From: Polynucleobacter necessarius
GTDB lineage: Bacteria > Pseudomonadota > Gammaproteobacteria > Burkholderiales > Burkholderiaceae
NCBI RefSeq assembly: GCF_900095185.1
Contig: NZ_LT606948.1
Location: forward strand, 1,227,915-1,291,914
Direction of reading: 5' to 3'
DNA length: 64,000 nucleotides
Shown: positions 41,104 through 52,251 of the stretch, piece after piece
Position numbering within the stretch: the first letter of the stretch is position 1
How the letters are laid out: every line of letters begins with the position of its first letter
Notes under the pieces: generated by a model
The model's input: only the letters and a program-made list of their open reading frames with translations
Database searches by the model: none
What the model was told of the DNA's origin: nothing
Made by a program: the position numbers and the translations under genes

Positions 41104-42227
41104 CACTGGTGTAGATGCTGCTCGCGCCGTTCTTGTTGGGGTAGATACAGGACGCGAGGATTTTGCAGACAGTATGGCTGAGCTCAGTCTTCTGAGCTGA
41201 TAGTGCCGGCTCCATACCTGTGGCTAGTGTGATTGCCCGTAAGGGTAGAACTAACCCCGCTTTATTTATCGGTTCTGGCAAAGCGAATGAGCTCAAGTGG
41301 GTAATGGAGGAGCAAGGCGCGGAACTTGCGATCTTTAATCATCCACTTCTTTCTCCAACACAACAACGCAATTTGGAGCGTCATATGGGTTTGATTTTGG
41401 ATATCTTTAGTCAACGCGCACAAAGTCACATTGATAAGACGCAAGTTGAGCTTGCGCAAGTGCGTTATCGCATGTCTCGTTTGGTAAGAGCTTGGAGTCA
41501 CTTAGAGCGGCAACGAGGTGGCATTGGTGTGCATGGCGGACCTGGGTAAAACGCAGATGGAACAACTGGAGCGCCGGATGTTAGCTACTAAAGCCAAGCG
41601 TCTCGAAAATGAGCTGGAAAAGGTGCAGCGTCAGTAAAGAACCCAAAGAAGAGCCCGTAACCGTAAAGATGTATTTTCTGTTTCATTGGTGGGTTCCACC
41701 AATGCCGGCAAGTCGACTTTATTTAATACCCTTACAAAAGCAGGGACATATGCTGCAGACCAGCTATTTGCTACTTTGGATACCACCTCCAGAAAAGTTC
41801 ATTTGCATGGGGTGGGATCAATAGTAGTCTCAGATACGGTAGGCTTTATTAGGGAATTACCACACCAATTGGTGGAGGCTTTTAGGGCCACTTTGGATGA
41901 AACCATCCAGCTGACCTGATTGTGCATGTGATTGACGTCTGTAGCCCCGTTGCTAAAGAGCAAAAGGCTGAGGTAGAGGCTGTTTTGGCAGAAATTGGGT
42001 CTGACGACAGCCCTCGCGCGGATTGAGGTCATGAACAAAATTGACCAGACGCCCAAAACCTTTAGCCATGGAGCCATTTTAGAGCGAGATGGGCAGGGTA
42101 TGCCAAGTCAGATTTTTTCCTCTCGGCCAAGACGGACTTAGGCCTTGATTTGCTCCGTTCGGCCCTCGCTGAATGCGCTCAAATGACTGATAGAATAAGG
42201 GTCGAGCACAACCGAGCCAAGAAGTAA
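41103..42227 (+). pseudogene. hflX: ribosome-associated GTPase HflX, decayed
   Basis: HflX splits stalled ribosomes. The remains start right at the hfq stop ([20 protein letters not shown]) and shift frame near 41200. They continue through VIARKGRTNPALFIGSGKAN and RNLERHMGLILDIFSQRAQS to GGIGVHGGPG, and stop at 41547-41549. After further frame changes the G domain still reads [20 protein letters not shown] and [21 protein letters not shown] frame change near 41915 (VIDVCSPVAKEQKAEVEAV) leads to worn C-terminal text ending IRVEHNRAKK and TAA. At least four lesions are present. The cluster around it is intact. Confidence 0.92.
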
Positions 42228-42315
42228 TCGGCCCCGGATGAGTTTTTAGAGCCTTTGCCTGAACGACCAGAATCTTCTAAATTTAATCTGATTTCCAACC
42301 GAAGCTATTTTTCTA

Positions 42316-43821
42316 ATGATGCGTAAATTTCTAGAGCTGTTTTCGGTCAATGATCCCGGTTGGGGCAATAGCCACAACTCCGGTGGATCAAAAGACGCTA
42401 AGGATGGGCAGGGAAGTGATCAAGCCCCAAAAGGTGAGCCTGATATTAATAAGCCAACAGATGTTCAGTCAGGCAACTCTCCTAAAGGTCAGCCACAGAA
42501 GACAGATGGCCCTCCAGATTTAGATGAGCTATGGCGCGACTTCAATGACAGAATTGCGGGCATATTTGGTGGCAAGAAAAAACCTGGCGGCATGAGTGGA
42601 TCTATTAGTAGGCCTGCTAATAAACCCAATAGCACTGATATTCCCTCGCCTTCGCAGCGCGGTGGTAGTGGTGGTAATGGTGGATTTAGCGCACCGAATC
42701 TCAACTTTAATAATCCTTTTGGTTCTAAAGCGAGCTTTCTCATCGCGGGAGCGGTTGTTTTCTTTATGTGGGTATGTAGTGGTTTCTTTATTATTCAAGA
42801 GGGACAAGCTGGTGTTATCTTGACGTTTGGTAAATACGATTACACCGCTAAACCCGGTATTAATTGGCGTATGCCTTGGCCAATTCAGGCGGAAGAGACT
42901 GTCAATTTATCGGGTGTTCGGTCAGTTGAAGTGGGGCGTCCGGTATTAATCAAGGCGACTAATCAAAAAGATTCATCCATGCTCACCGAGGATGAAAACA
43001 TCATCGACGTGCGCTTTGCTGTGCAATATCGTCTCAAAGATCCTACTGATTATTTATTTAATAATCGTGATCCCGATGCTGCTGTTGTGCAAGCTGCTGA
43101 AACTGCTGTTCGTGAAATCGTCGCGCGCAGCAAGATGGATACAGTGTTGTACGAGGGTCGTGAAAAGATCGGTATTGATTTGGCTAATTCCATTCAGAAG
43201 ATTTTGGATAGCTATAAAACAGGCATCTATGTCACTAGTGTGACCGTGCAAAATGTGCAGCCTCCTGAACAAGTTCAGGCTGCTTTCGATGACGCAGTAA
43301 AAGCAGGTCAGGACCAAGAACGCTTGAAGAGCGAAGGCCAAGCTTATGCAAACGAAATTATTCCTCGCGCCAAGGGAACTGCTGAACGCCTTATTCAAGA
43401 GGCTGAGGGTTATAAAGCTCGGGTAGTAGCTACTGCAGAAGGTGATGCCACCCGCTTCAAACAAGTTTTAGTAGAGTATGCAAAAGCGCCTCAAGTGACA
43501 AAAGACCGTATGTATATCGATACCATGCGTGAGATGTATAACAACGTAACTAAGGTCTTGGTGGACAGGACAAAGAGCAATAGTCTGTTGTATCTTCCTC
43601 TTGATAAGATTGTTTCTCAGGTAACTGCTGAAAGTGCTCAAGCAGCCAGTACCCAAACTACACAGCCTGTAGCCACTACGCCAACTGGTAGTGTGTCTGT
43701 CGGTGGGGCCACTGGCGCAAGTGCGCCTGGCTCAAATACCTCAATACCAGCAATACCAGCATCTAACAGTGCTGCTGATAAACGCGATGGTCTTCGTAGT
43801 CGCGATAGGGAGGTTAGATAA
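42316..43821 (+). CDS. hflK: FtsH protease modulator HflK
   Basis: HflK is an SPFH/prohibitin-type membrane protein that forms a cage with HflC around FtsH. The 501-residue protein has a Gly/Asn/Ser/Pro-rich cytoplasmic N-terminus, a transmembrane helix near residues 139-160 (FLIAGAVVFFMWVCSGFFI), and the SPFH domain (IIQEGQAGVILTFGKYDYT, DEDNIIDVRFAVQYRL-like text near 235). A coiled-coil region and a Thr/Ala/Ser-rich tail follow. ATG 42316 or the next codon may be the start. The stop overlaps hflC (TAATG). Intact. Confidence 0.96.
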   Translation: MMRKFLELFSVNDPGWGNSHNSGGSKDAKDGQGSDQAPKGEPDINKPTDVQSGNSPKGQPQKTDGPPDLDELWRDFNDRIAGIFGGKKKPGGMSGSISRPANKPNSTDIPSPSQRGGSGGNGGFSAPNLNFNNPFGSKASFLIAGAVVFFMWVCSGFFIIQEGQAGVILTFGKYDYTAKPGINWRMPWPIQAEETVNLSGVRSVEVGRPVLIKATNQKDSSMLTEDENIIDVRFAVQYRLKDPTDYLFNNRDPDAAVVQAAETAVREIVARSKMDTVLYEGREKIGIDLANSIQKILDSYKTGIYVTSVTVQNVQPPEQVQAAFDDAVKAGQDQERLKSEGQAYANEIIPRAKGTAERLIQEAEGYKARVVATAEGDATRFKQVLVEYAKAPQVTKDRMYIDTMREMYNNVTKVLVDRTKSNSLLYLPLDKIVSQVTAESAQAASTQTTQPVATTPTGSVSVGGATGASAPGSNTSIPAIPASNSAADKRDGLRSRDREVR

Positions 43822-44690
43822 TGAATGCAAATCGTTTAATTGCAGTTGGTATCGGCTTTATTGCGCTGATATATGTGCTCTCCTCTAGTATTTTTGTAGT
43901 GGATCAGCGTCAGTTCGCCGTCGTATTTTCTTTTGGACAAATAGTGCGTGTAATTGAGAAGCCCGGAATTCGGGTGAAGCTACCAGCACCATTTGAGAGC
44001 GTACGTTTTTTTGATCGTCGCATATTGACGATCGATAATCCGGAAGCAGAGCGCTTTATTACTGCTGAGAAGAAAAACCTCTTGGTTGATTCTTATGTGA
44101 AATGGCGGATCATCGATCCACGTAAGTTCTTTATCAGCTTTAAAGGCGACGAGCGTTTAGCACAAGATCGCTTGACCCAATTGGTTCGTTCAGCCTTGAA
44201 TGAAGAATTTACTAAGCGCACTGTTCGCGAGCTGATCTCCGATCAGCGTGAAGAAGTTATGCAAGGGATCCGAAAGAAGGTGGCAGATGATGCTTCTGAT
44301 ATTGGGGTTGAAATCGTCGACGTTCGTTTAAAGCGTGTCGATCTTCTCGCAGAAATTAGTGACTCTGTATATCGCCGCATGGAAGCGGAGCGTAAGCGAG
44401 TCGCTAATGAACTTCGATCCACTGGTGCTGCTGAGTCTGATAAGATTCGGGCAAACGCAGAACGTCAACGCGACACGATATTGGCGGAAGCATATCGTGA
44501 TGCACAAAAAATTAAGGGAGCAGGAGACGCTAAAGCGACCGCCCTTTATGCCGAAGCATTTGGGCGCGACCCACAGTTTGCTCAGTTCTATCGCAGTCTT
44601 GAGGCTTATCGTAGCTCGTTCAAGGATAAGAAGGATGTGATGGTGGTTGAGCCAAATGGCGAGTTCTTCAAGTTCTTCAATAAAAAATAA
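43821..44690 (+). CDS. hflC: FtsH protease modulator HflC
   Basis: This partner of HflK has 289 residues, with an N-terminal membrane anchor (GIGFIALIYVLSSSIFVVD), an SPFH domain (QRQFAVVFSFGQIVRVIEKP; RRILTIDNPEAERFITAEKK), and a helical C-terminal half (MEAERKRVANELRSTGAAES; AQFYRSLEAYRSSF). It is translationally coupled to hflK and 20 bases ahead of hisZ. Intact, so FtsH control is kept even though hflX is lost. Confidence 0.97.
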   Translation: MNANRLIAVGIGFIALIYVLSSSIFVVDQRQFAVVFSFGQIVRVIEKPGIRVKLPAPFESVRFFDRRILTIDNPEAERFITAEKKNLLVDSYVKWRIIDPRKFFISFKGDERLAQDRLTQLVRSALNEEFTKRTVRELISDQREEVMQGIRKKVADDASDIGVEIVDVRLKRVDLLAEISDSVYRRMEAERKRVANELRSTGAAESDKIRANAERQRDTILAEAYRDAQKIKGAGDAKATALYAEAFGRDPQFAQFYRSLEAYRSSFKDKKDVMVVEPNGEFFKFFNKK

Positions 44691-44710
44691 GAAAGTAAAT
44701 AGCTCGCATC

Positions 44711-45874
44711 ATGAATCGATGGCTACTTCCTGAAGACATAGCAGACGTATTGCCTGCGGAAGCTCGCAAAGTAGAGTCTTTGCGTCGAGCTGTCTTAGAT
44801 TTATACCAATCGTATGGTTACGAATTAGTTGCTCCTCCCATCCTAGAGTTTTTAGATTCATTGTTGACTGGCACGGGATCCGATCTCAATCTGCAAACTT
44901 TTAAGTTGGTCGATCAATTGTCAGGTCGAACCTTAGGCTTGCGTGCGGATATGACTCCGCAAGTAGCACGTATTGATGCGCATCTTCTCAATCGTGCTGA
45001 AGTGACTCGCCTCTGCTACGTAGGCTCAGTTGCACACGCTCGGACACCAGTAGGTAGTTTTGCGCGTGAAGAATTGCAACTAGGCGCAGAGATCTACGGC
45101 TGTGCTGGTTGGGAAGCGGATTTAGAAGCAATCACTTTGCTATTCAAAACACTTTCTCTTGCTGGATTAGAGAAAGTCTATTCGGATTTTTCTCATGCAG
45201 GCATTTTGGCTGGCATTCTCGGTGACCAAAAATTGGATAAAGAAACCATTGAAGTTTTGTATGGCTTGTTGCAAAGCAAAGATCGCCCTCGTTTGATTCA
45301 ATGGTCTAACTGCTTTTCTCCAAAAGTGGCACAAGCTTTACTGGTATTGACCCAATTGAATGGACCTTGTGCTGAAGTGCTGGTGAGGGCTAAACAAGAA
45401 CTACCCAAACACCCAGCAATAGATCAGGCATTGACTGATCTCGAGCGTTTAGTTTCTGCTACTTCAAAGTTAGCAAGTAACCTCGATTTGAGTATAGATT
45501 TAGCTGATCTACGCGGCTATCAATATCACAGTGGTGTGATGTTTGCTGCTTACGTTGACCAATTACCGCAACCGATTGCAAGAGGCGGCCGCTATGATCA
45601 TGTTAGTCAAGCTTTTGGTCGCCCACGTCCTGCAACCGGTTTCTCGCTGGACCTCTTGATCTTGGCTAACTTATCTCCGCTAAATCCTCGCAAGTTGGCA
45701 GTTCAAGCGCCCTGGATTATCGATGTAGATTTGGAAAAGGCAATCGCCAGCTTGAGGGGTGACGGCGAAGTAGTGATTCAGGTTCCAGTTGGCACAACAA
45801 TCGAGGCTGCTGAGTATGAATGCGATCGTGAGTTGGTCAAGCGGGGAAATGCTTGGGAAGTGAAGAACAAGTAG
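44711..45874 (+). CDS. hisZ: ATP phosphoribosyltransferase regulatory subunit HisZ
   Basis: HisZ is a catalytically inert relative of HisS that pairs with short-form HisG in the first step of histidine synthesis. The 387-residue protein starts NRWLLPEDIADVLPAEARKV and has class II-like motifs (FKLVDQLSGRTLGLRADMTP, ARGGRYDHVSQAFGRPRPAT), but lacks the HisS anticodon-binding domain. The frame is intact. It follows hflC and precedes purA, the conserved betaproteobacterial order. Confidence 0.95.
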   Translation: MNRWLLPEDIADVLPAEARKVESLRRAVLDLYQSYGYELVAPPILEFLDSLLTGTGSDLNLQTFKLVDQLSGRTLGLRADMTPQVARIDAHLLNRAEVTRLCYVGSVAHARTPVGSFAREELQLGAEIYGCAGWEADLEAITLLFKTLSLAGLEKVYSDFSHAGILAGILGDQKLDKETIEVLYGLLQSKDRPRLIQWSNCFSPKVAQALLVLTQLNGPCAEVLVRAKQELPKHPAIDQALTDLERLVSATSKLASNLDLSIDLADLRGYQYHSGVMFAAYVDQLPQPIARGGRYDHVSQAFGRPRPATGFSLDLLILANLSPLNPRKLAVQAPWIIDVDLEKAIASLRGDGEVVIQVPVGTTIEAAEYECDRELVKRGNAWEVKNK

Positions 45875-45891
45875 AGCTGTAGGTCAAATAA

Positions 45892-47295
<1,404 letters not shown>

Positions 47296-47348
47296 TGGAA
47301 AATATTTGATTAACCCCATTTTTAACTTTTGTATAAGAAATTAACAAC

Positions 47349-48600
47349 ATGATTGCCCGTACTACCTGCAACAGCCTTCAAGTGGCAACCCCTCTCTATC
47401 GTTTTATCGAAGACAAAGTGCTTCTTGGAACTGGTATCAAAAGTGCCGACTTTTGGAAGGGTTTTGATGAGAACGTTAAATATTTTACCCCAAAAAATGA
47501 AGCTTTGCTCGCAAAGCGCGATCGTCTTCAGGCGGATATTGATAAATGGCATCAAGCAAATCCAGGCGCAATCAAGGATATACCTGCCTATCGCAAATAT
47601 TTGCAAGAAATTCGCTATATCGATGAAATCCCTACCAAAATTGTGGCCACCACTCAGAATGTGGATGATGAACTCGCTCTTCAAGCTGGACCTCAGCTTG
47701 TGGTTCCTGTCCTCAATGCGCGCGCTATGGCCTTGAATGCTGCCAATGCTCGTTTGTGCTTCCTTGTATGACGCTTTATACGGCATAGATGTTATCTCCG
47801 AAGAAGATGGAGCGACGGTGCCTACAACCCAATTCGTGGTGCAAAGGTAGTTGCTTATGTAGGTCATTTTTGGATAAAGCAATTCCATTAGCTAAAGCCT
47901 CATATAGTGATGAGGTCGCATACACGGTTGTCGATAAAAAACTTTCAGTTACGTTAAAAGACGTAAGTACTGCAGGGTTTAATCGACGAGAAACAGTTTG
48001 TTGGTTATCAAGGGGATGCCTCTGCGCCATCCTCTGTTTTATTGCGCAATCACGGCATGCATATTGATATCCAACTTGCATGCGATCTATTCACCAGGTC
48101 GATCTAGCAAGGATTCAAGAGGAAATGGAGAAGCAAGATACTGCAGCCGAGTATGAAGCTTTAACCAACGATCTCTTGACCGTACCACTTGCGCTTTATC
48201 CTGATTGGACTCAAGAAGAGATCCGCGAGGCGCTCAATAATAACTGCCAAGGTATTTTGGGATATGTGGTGCGCTGTATTGACCAAGGTGCCTGATATTT
48301 ATAATCTCGGCTTACTGGAAGACCGCGCAACTTTACGTATATCCAGTCAGCATATTGTAAACTGGTTGCTACATACATATGTAACCAAGGAAGAGGTAGG
48401 AGAAGCTTTGCACAGAATGGCAACGATGGTTGATGCATAAAATGCAGGCGATCCACTCTATAAGCCAATGATGCCGAACTACAATGACTCTTATGCCTAT
48501 AAAAAGCAGCAAGTGATTTGATTTTCAAAGGCCTTGAGCAGCCTACGAGCCGCTTTTGCACGCATGGCGTTTGGAAGTAAAGAAAGTGCAAGCTAAGTAA
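47349..48600 (+). pseudogene. glcB: malate synthase G, large internal deletion
   Basis: The first 135 codons read as malate synthase G ([40 protein letters not shown]), the glyoxylate + acetyl-CoA condensing enzyme. Frame is lost near 47750, with fragments such as [18 protein letters not shown] continuing in another frame. The central 350 or so residues of the barrel are missing. C-terminal text returns at about 48070 ([49 protein letters not shown]) over several frames and ends EVKKVQAK with TAA at 48598. A normal gene would be about 2.2 kb; 1.25 kb remains. Confidence 0.9.
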
Positions 48601-48621
48601 TTAGGATAGACCTGAAAATAG

Positions 48622-48660
48622 AAATGGATTTGTCGAGAGGCAAGTCCATTTTTTATTTTT
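48622..48660 (+). terminator. Rho-independent terminator after glcB remnant
   Basis: AAATGGATTTG pairs with CAAGTCCATTT (one G-U type mismatch) around a short loop and is followed by a T-rich run. It lies about 20 bases past the malate synthase stop and probably ended that transcript. Confidence 0.75.
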
Positions 48661-48737
48661 AACTGTAGGTTCACCGCAACATCTAATGTGTTTGCACTCT
48701 TAAATCTCTTTTCTCAGTCAGATCGAACGCATCTATT

Positions 48738-49130
48738 TTAGTTCAATGATGGCGGTAGAGGTGCAGCTGACTTTAAGGGTGGTACAGGTGATTGCGTGGT
48801 GAGATCTATCTGCTTGGCCTTGAGGGTCTGATGGGTTAATCTTTCAAAAATAGCGCTACCATGAAAAAGAAGCACTAGGATAAGTCCTAGTATCCCGATA
48901 AGCTCATCCCTTATTAGATGGAAGGGCGGTATGCCGGCGAGGGTGGATTGGGTCAGAACATTAAGTGGTAATCGACATAAATTGGATATGAATTCAAATA
49001 AATAGCAGTAGGCAAGTATTTCGTCACAGACGATAATGTCATCTTGAATGATCCAAGTAAAGCAAGCCCTTGAATAGTACCTCTTACACCGCTGAATCGA
49101 AGAAGCGAGAGCGCTTCTTTTTATTTGCAT
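48738..49130 (-). CDS. uncertain small membrane protein or remnant
   Basis: An open frame of 130 codons on the minus strand contains one clear hydrophobic helix (ELIGILGLILVLLFHGSAIF) and a Pro/Ser/Leu tail. The first 40 residues overlap the 5' end of the MFS remnant on the other strand and look random, so any real gene would start later, or this is the 3' part of a degraded gene. No family recognised. Kept because the helix and the tail look protein-like. Confidence 0.25.
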   Translation of the reverse strand: MQIKRSALASSIQRCKRYYSRACFTWIIQDDIIVCDEILAYCYLFEFISNLCRLPLNVLTQSTLAGIPPFHLIRDELIGILGLILVLLFHGSAIFERLTHQTLKAKQIDLTTQSPVPPLKSAAPLPPSLN

Positions 49131-49487
49131 TAGCAGGAATTCAGTGCACCCATATTCTCGATATTATGATCATGATGCCTTTGGGTCCGGACTTTATTCG
49201 GGTTCTCAATATCAATACCCATCAGTTTGGTTGGCCTATGTAGATCGATTTGAGCGAAGACAGCTCTTATGAAGCCTATATGCTTTTTTCATCATCACTA
49301 CGGTAGCGTATGGATTGGCTCCGAATTATGAAACTCTATTTTCTGAGGTTTGAAAATTCTTCCCATTACTTTAGGGGCGGTGATGTCTTTATTGGTAATT
49401 ACCGATCACCCATTTAAGGGTCAGAATTCTGTTCAGTCGGATGCTTTCTATAAATTCATCGAATCGATCAAAACTCGTAAAGAGTAA
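49070..49487 (+). pseudogene. MFS transporter, ends only
   Basis: The first 60 codons from TTG 49070 read as the N-terminal helix of a major facilitator transporter (ERFFLFALAGIQCTHILDIM; MMPLGPDFIRVLN), ending at TAG (about 49242). The last 45 codons in another frame look like the C-terminal end (LPITLGAVMSLLVITDHPFK, then SDAFYKFIESIKTRKE and TAA at 49485). Ten helices in between are missing. Substrate unknown. Confidence 0.72.
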
Positions 49488-49504
49488 TATTTTATTGAAT
49501 TACT

Positions 49505-50005
49505 ATGCACTTATTTCCTGAGAATCTTGCAGTAGAAATCTCTACTTATTACCGTAACCTGGCTTTAGGTCATGAGGTCATCCCAAAGGTATTTACTTTG
49601 GTGAATGGTGAAGGTGATCAATACCTTTTTTTCATAGATGACCTGCCCATTGAGAAAGAAGAGGAGAAGAATCAGTTTTTGACCTATATTGTTCAAGAGT
49701 ATGATGCAGTGTGCTATGCCCGCGGAACTCTGGTAATTGTTGAGAAGAATCAGCAATTTATTGAGTTTGCAGTGATTGAGCGAGATGATTCTGATGCCAT
49801 TATTTGTTCAGCTGAGCTAACAAGGGATATGGACGATAAGCCGATTGGTTTAGGTGAGTTTGAAAAGACTCTAGTTAAGAAGGGCACCATTATCTTTGGT
49901 GGTCTTTTTGAGACTATTCAATTATCCGAAGACAAAATCGAGGATTTTCATAGTCTTTGGGTGGAGATGAAATCCAAAATTTTGCATCGCTCAATGGGAC
50001 TTTAA
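49505..50005 (+). CDS. conserved-looking hypothetical protein of 166 residues
   Basis: This intact, soluble, acidic protein has no signal peptide or membrane helix. It begins MHLFPENLAVEISTYYRNLA and has alternating beta-like and charged segments (DQYLFFIDDLPIEKEEEKNQ; AICYA-like AVCYARGTLVIVEKNQ; GTIIFGGLFETIQLS). I do not recognise a family or catalytic motif. It lies 18 bases after the MFS remnant and 5 bases before a dead class II aldolase, yet has no lesion itself. Either it is still selected or it has escaped by chance. Confidence 0.7.
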   Translation: MHLFPENLAVEISTYYRNLALGHEVIPKVFTLVNGEGDQYLFFIDDLPIEKEEEKNQFLTYIVQEYDAVCYARGTLVIVEKNQQFIEFAVIERDDSDAIICSAELTRDMDDKPIGLGEFEKTLVKKGTIIFGGLFETIQLSEDKIEDFHSLWVEMKSKILHRSMGL

Positions 50006-50009
50006 TTTG

Positions 50010-50619
50010 ATGCCAAATAAAGCGATCGATTCAGGCTCATTGGAAAAAACTTTTAGTAAAGCCTCTGATAAAGCTACAGATAACATTCTTGATAATAGCG
50101 GTAAAATAAAAGGTTGGGATGATGGCATTTATACGCATATTGCAGCCTGCGTCCCACATGAAGAGGGTGCATATCTTATTAATCGGTTTGGGTTACGCTT
50201 TGATGAGGTAACCCCTGCAAACCTCGTAAAAGTTAACCTGCAAGGCGATGTTTTATGTGGTCTTGGTCCCCCGTGAATAAGTCGGGTGTTGCTATTCATG
50301 GAGCAGTGCATACTGCTAGACGTGACGCAGCGTGCGTAATGCACTTGCACGTGGATCCTGTAATCGCTGTTTCTGCACAAAAGCAGGGTTTACTGCCGAT
50401 CTGCACTTAGAAATAAAAAGGCATTGCTGTTACACAATCATGGCAGCATCGTCTGTGGTGTCAGCATTCAGCAAGCCTTTTATTTAATAGATGCTCTCGA
50501 TAAGGCTTGTAAAATTCAAGGCATAGCAGGCCGCAGGAGTTGGAGAATTAATCTTCCCTGATCCCTCGATTTGTATTGAGGGGCCCGCGTATCTTTCGTT
50601 GTTAGAAAATAGTCGATAG
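50010..50619 (+). pseudogene. class II aldolase/adducin family protein, decayed
   Basis: The 5' part gives GWDDGIYTHIAACVPHEEGA and FDEVTPANLVKVNLQGDVL, typical of class II aldolases that cleave or epimerise sugar phosphates or similar hydroxy compounds. After TGA at 50274 the text moves to other frames: VAIHGAVHTARRDAACVMHL with the zinc-binding HLH, then LLHNHGSIVCGVSIQQAFYL, and a last piece ending LLENSR with TAG. At least three lesions. Substrate unknown; context suggests acid/glyoxylate-related catabolism. Confidence 0.83.
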
Positions 50620-50720
50620 GAGATATAGGTGCCATTCATTCAAATTCAACTCTTCTCACAGTCAGATTCTTTAAGGATCACGCCCCTAATCAAAACTTTT
50701 TTATTCTTGGGGGGTTAATG

Positions 50721-51179
50721 ATGAAAGTCTGCGTAATAAGTGGTGGTGGCGCAATTGGTGGCTATTTAGCTACAAAACTGGCTAGAGCCGGAAATCAAGT
50801 GACCGTGGTTGCCAGGGGGAGTCACGTTAAACGCAATTCAGCAATATGGGCTTATGCTTCACATGGAAGACGAGCCAAGGCTAATCATCGCCAAGGTGAA
50901 AGCAGTAGAAAAAATGAGCGATGTCGAAATTCCAGACGTTGCGATCCTAGCGGTTAAGGCTCATCAAGCCTCGCCGATTGTGGACGATTTAGCTCAATTA
51001 ATGGGTCCAAATACTGCTTTAATTCCAATGCAAAATGGAATGCCATGGCGGTATTTCCAAGAGCAGCAAGGCCAATACCGTGATCATCTAGGAGAAACGG
51101 TTGATGCAGGTGGCGCCATTATGAAAAAATCAATCCTAAAAATATCATTGGATGCGTTGTCTATCCATACACATATTAG
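50721..51179 (+). pseudogene. ketopantoate reductase (PanE/ApbA) family protein, truncated
   Basis: The N-terminus shows the NADPH-binding fold VCVISGGGAIGGYLATKLARAG with GNQVTVVARG. Frame is lost near 50820. The next frame continues GVTLNAIQQYGLMLHMEDEP, DVAILAVKAHQASPIVDDLA and LIPMQNGMPWRYF. A further frame gives INPKNIIGCVVYPYTY and TAG at 51177. The C-terminal helical domain is absent. In this context it was probably a catabolic paralogue rather than the pantothenate enzyme itself, but that is a guess. Confidence 0.8.
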
Positions 51180-51189
51180 ACGGGCTTTT

Positions 51190-52118
51190 TTATTCTGTTT
51201 TACCTGCAGTAATTCCTGACCACCAGTCACCTTTGCATTGACCTTGAAGCCAATCAATACACTGACTGACTTTAGTGGGGACATGTTTTGGTGATGAATA
51301 AACCGCGTGAATTTCTTGGGCAGGTAGCGACCAGTCTTCCAGAACAGGTTGCAAAATACGATCCTTCACTGATTGGTGAGCCACATACCATGGAACTACG
51401 GCTAAACCCATGCCATTTCTAGCGGCAGCCAGAATTTGAGGATAAATTATTAGCAGTAAACAGGCCTTTCACCTCAATTATTTCGGTCTGATCTTGATCT
51501 TTTGTAAAGCTCCAGCGGTGATCATCTTGAGCGGTTGTGTAGATTCAGGCTTGGTGATTGCGAATATCCTCCGGCTTTTTTGGTGCTGGATGTTCTTTCA
51601 GGTATTTCGGGTTCGCTACGAGAACCCAGGGGTTTAAGCCTAAAAAACGATATCCTAGTGAGGAGTCTGGGAGTCGACGCATACGGATTGCCAGAGCTAC
51701 TCCTTGCTCAATCAGATTGATGTATCGGTCATCCATATTGAGATTAACCTCAAGCTCAGGATGGTGGGACATGAATTCCAAAATAGAGGGCATGAGAACG
51801 CGGCGCCCAAACGCTACAGAGGCACTAATCGTCAGTTCCCCCCCCCCGTACTTTTGATTGCATCAAAGAGGCTAGATCATCTACTTCTTCAATTTCTCGT
51901 GCAATGCCTTTGCGCTTTTCGTAATAAATCTTGCCAATTTCAGTAGGGGTCACACCCCTGGTACTGCGGTGCAGCAAAAGAGTTCCTAGGCGTTTTTCCA
52001 TGCTAGCTACAAATTTAGTGACGGTAGGCTGGGTAATACCCAAATCCTCTGCAGCCTTTCTAAATGAGCCTGTCTCAACGACCCGGATGAATAGAAAGAT
52101 GGCTTGAACGCGATCCAT
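51190..52118 (-). pseudogene. LysR-family transcriptional regulator, decayed
   Basis: The N-terminal helix-turn-helix is well preserved (MDRVQAIFLFIRVVETGSFR; DLGITQPTVTKFVASMEKRL). Frame is lost at a run of ten C residues (51838-51847, plus strand). The effector domain resumes in a second frame (MPSILEFMSHHPELEVNLNM) until a stop at about 51545, and the C-terminus in a third (VVPWYVAHQSVKDRILQPVL ... CIDWLQGQ). It is divergent from the gcl remnant, so it was probably the local activator of glyoxylate use. The convergent end lies 10 bases from the PanE-like remnant. Confidence 0.85.
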
Positions 52119-52251
52119 GATCCTTCTCTTTTGTAGCTATGAGGTCTTTTTACACTATTCCACCACGGAATACTAGATATAGATTTGCTGGTGTGCCCAA
52201 GTTGCCCGAATTTGAAGATCATTCTACTCATAGAAAAACGAGGAGACATGT

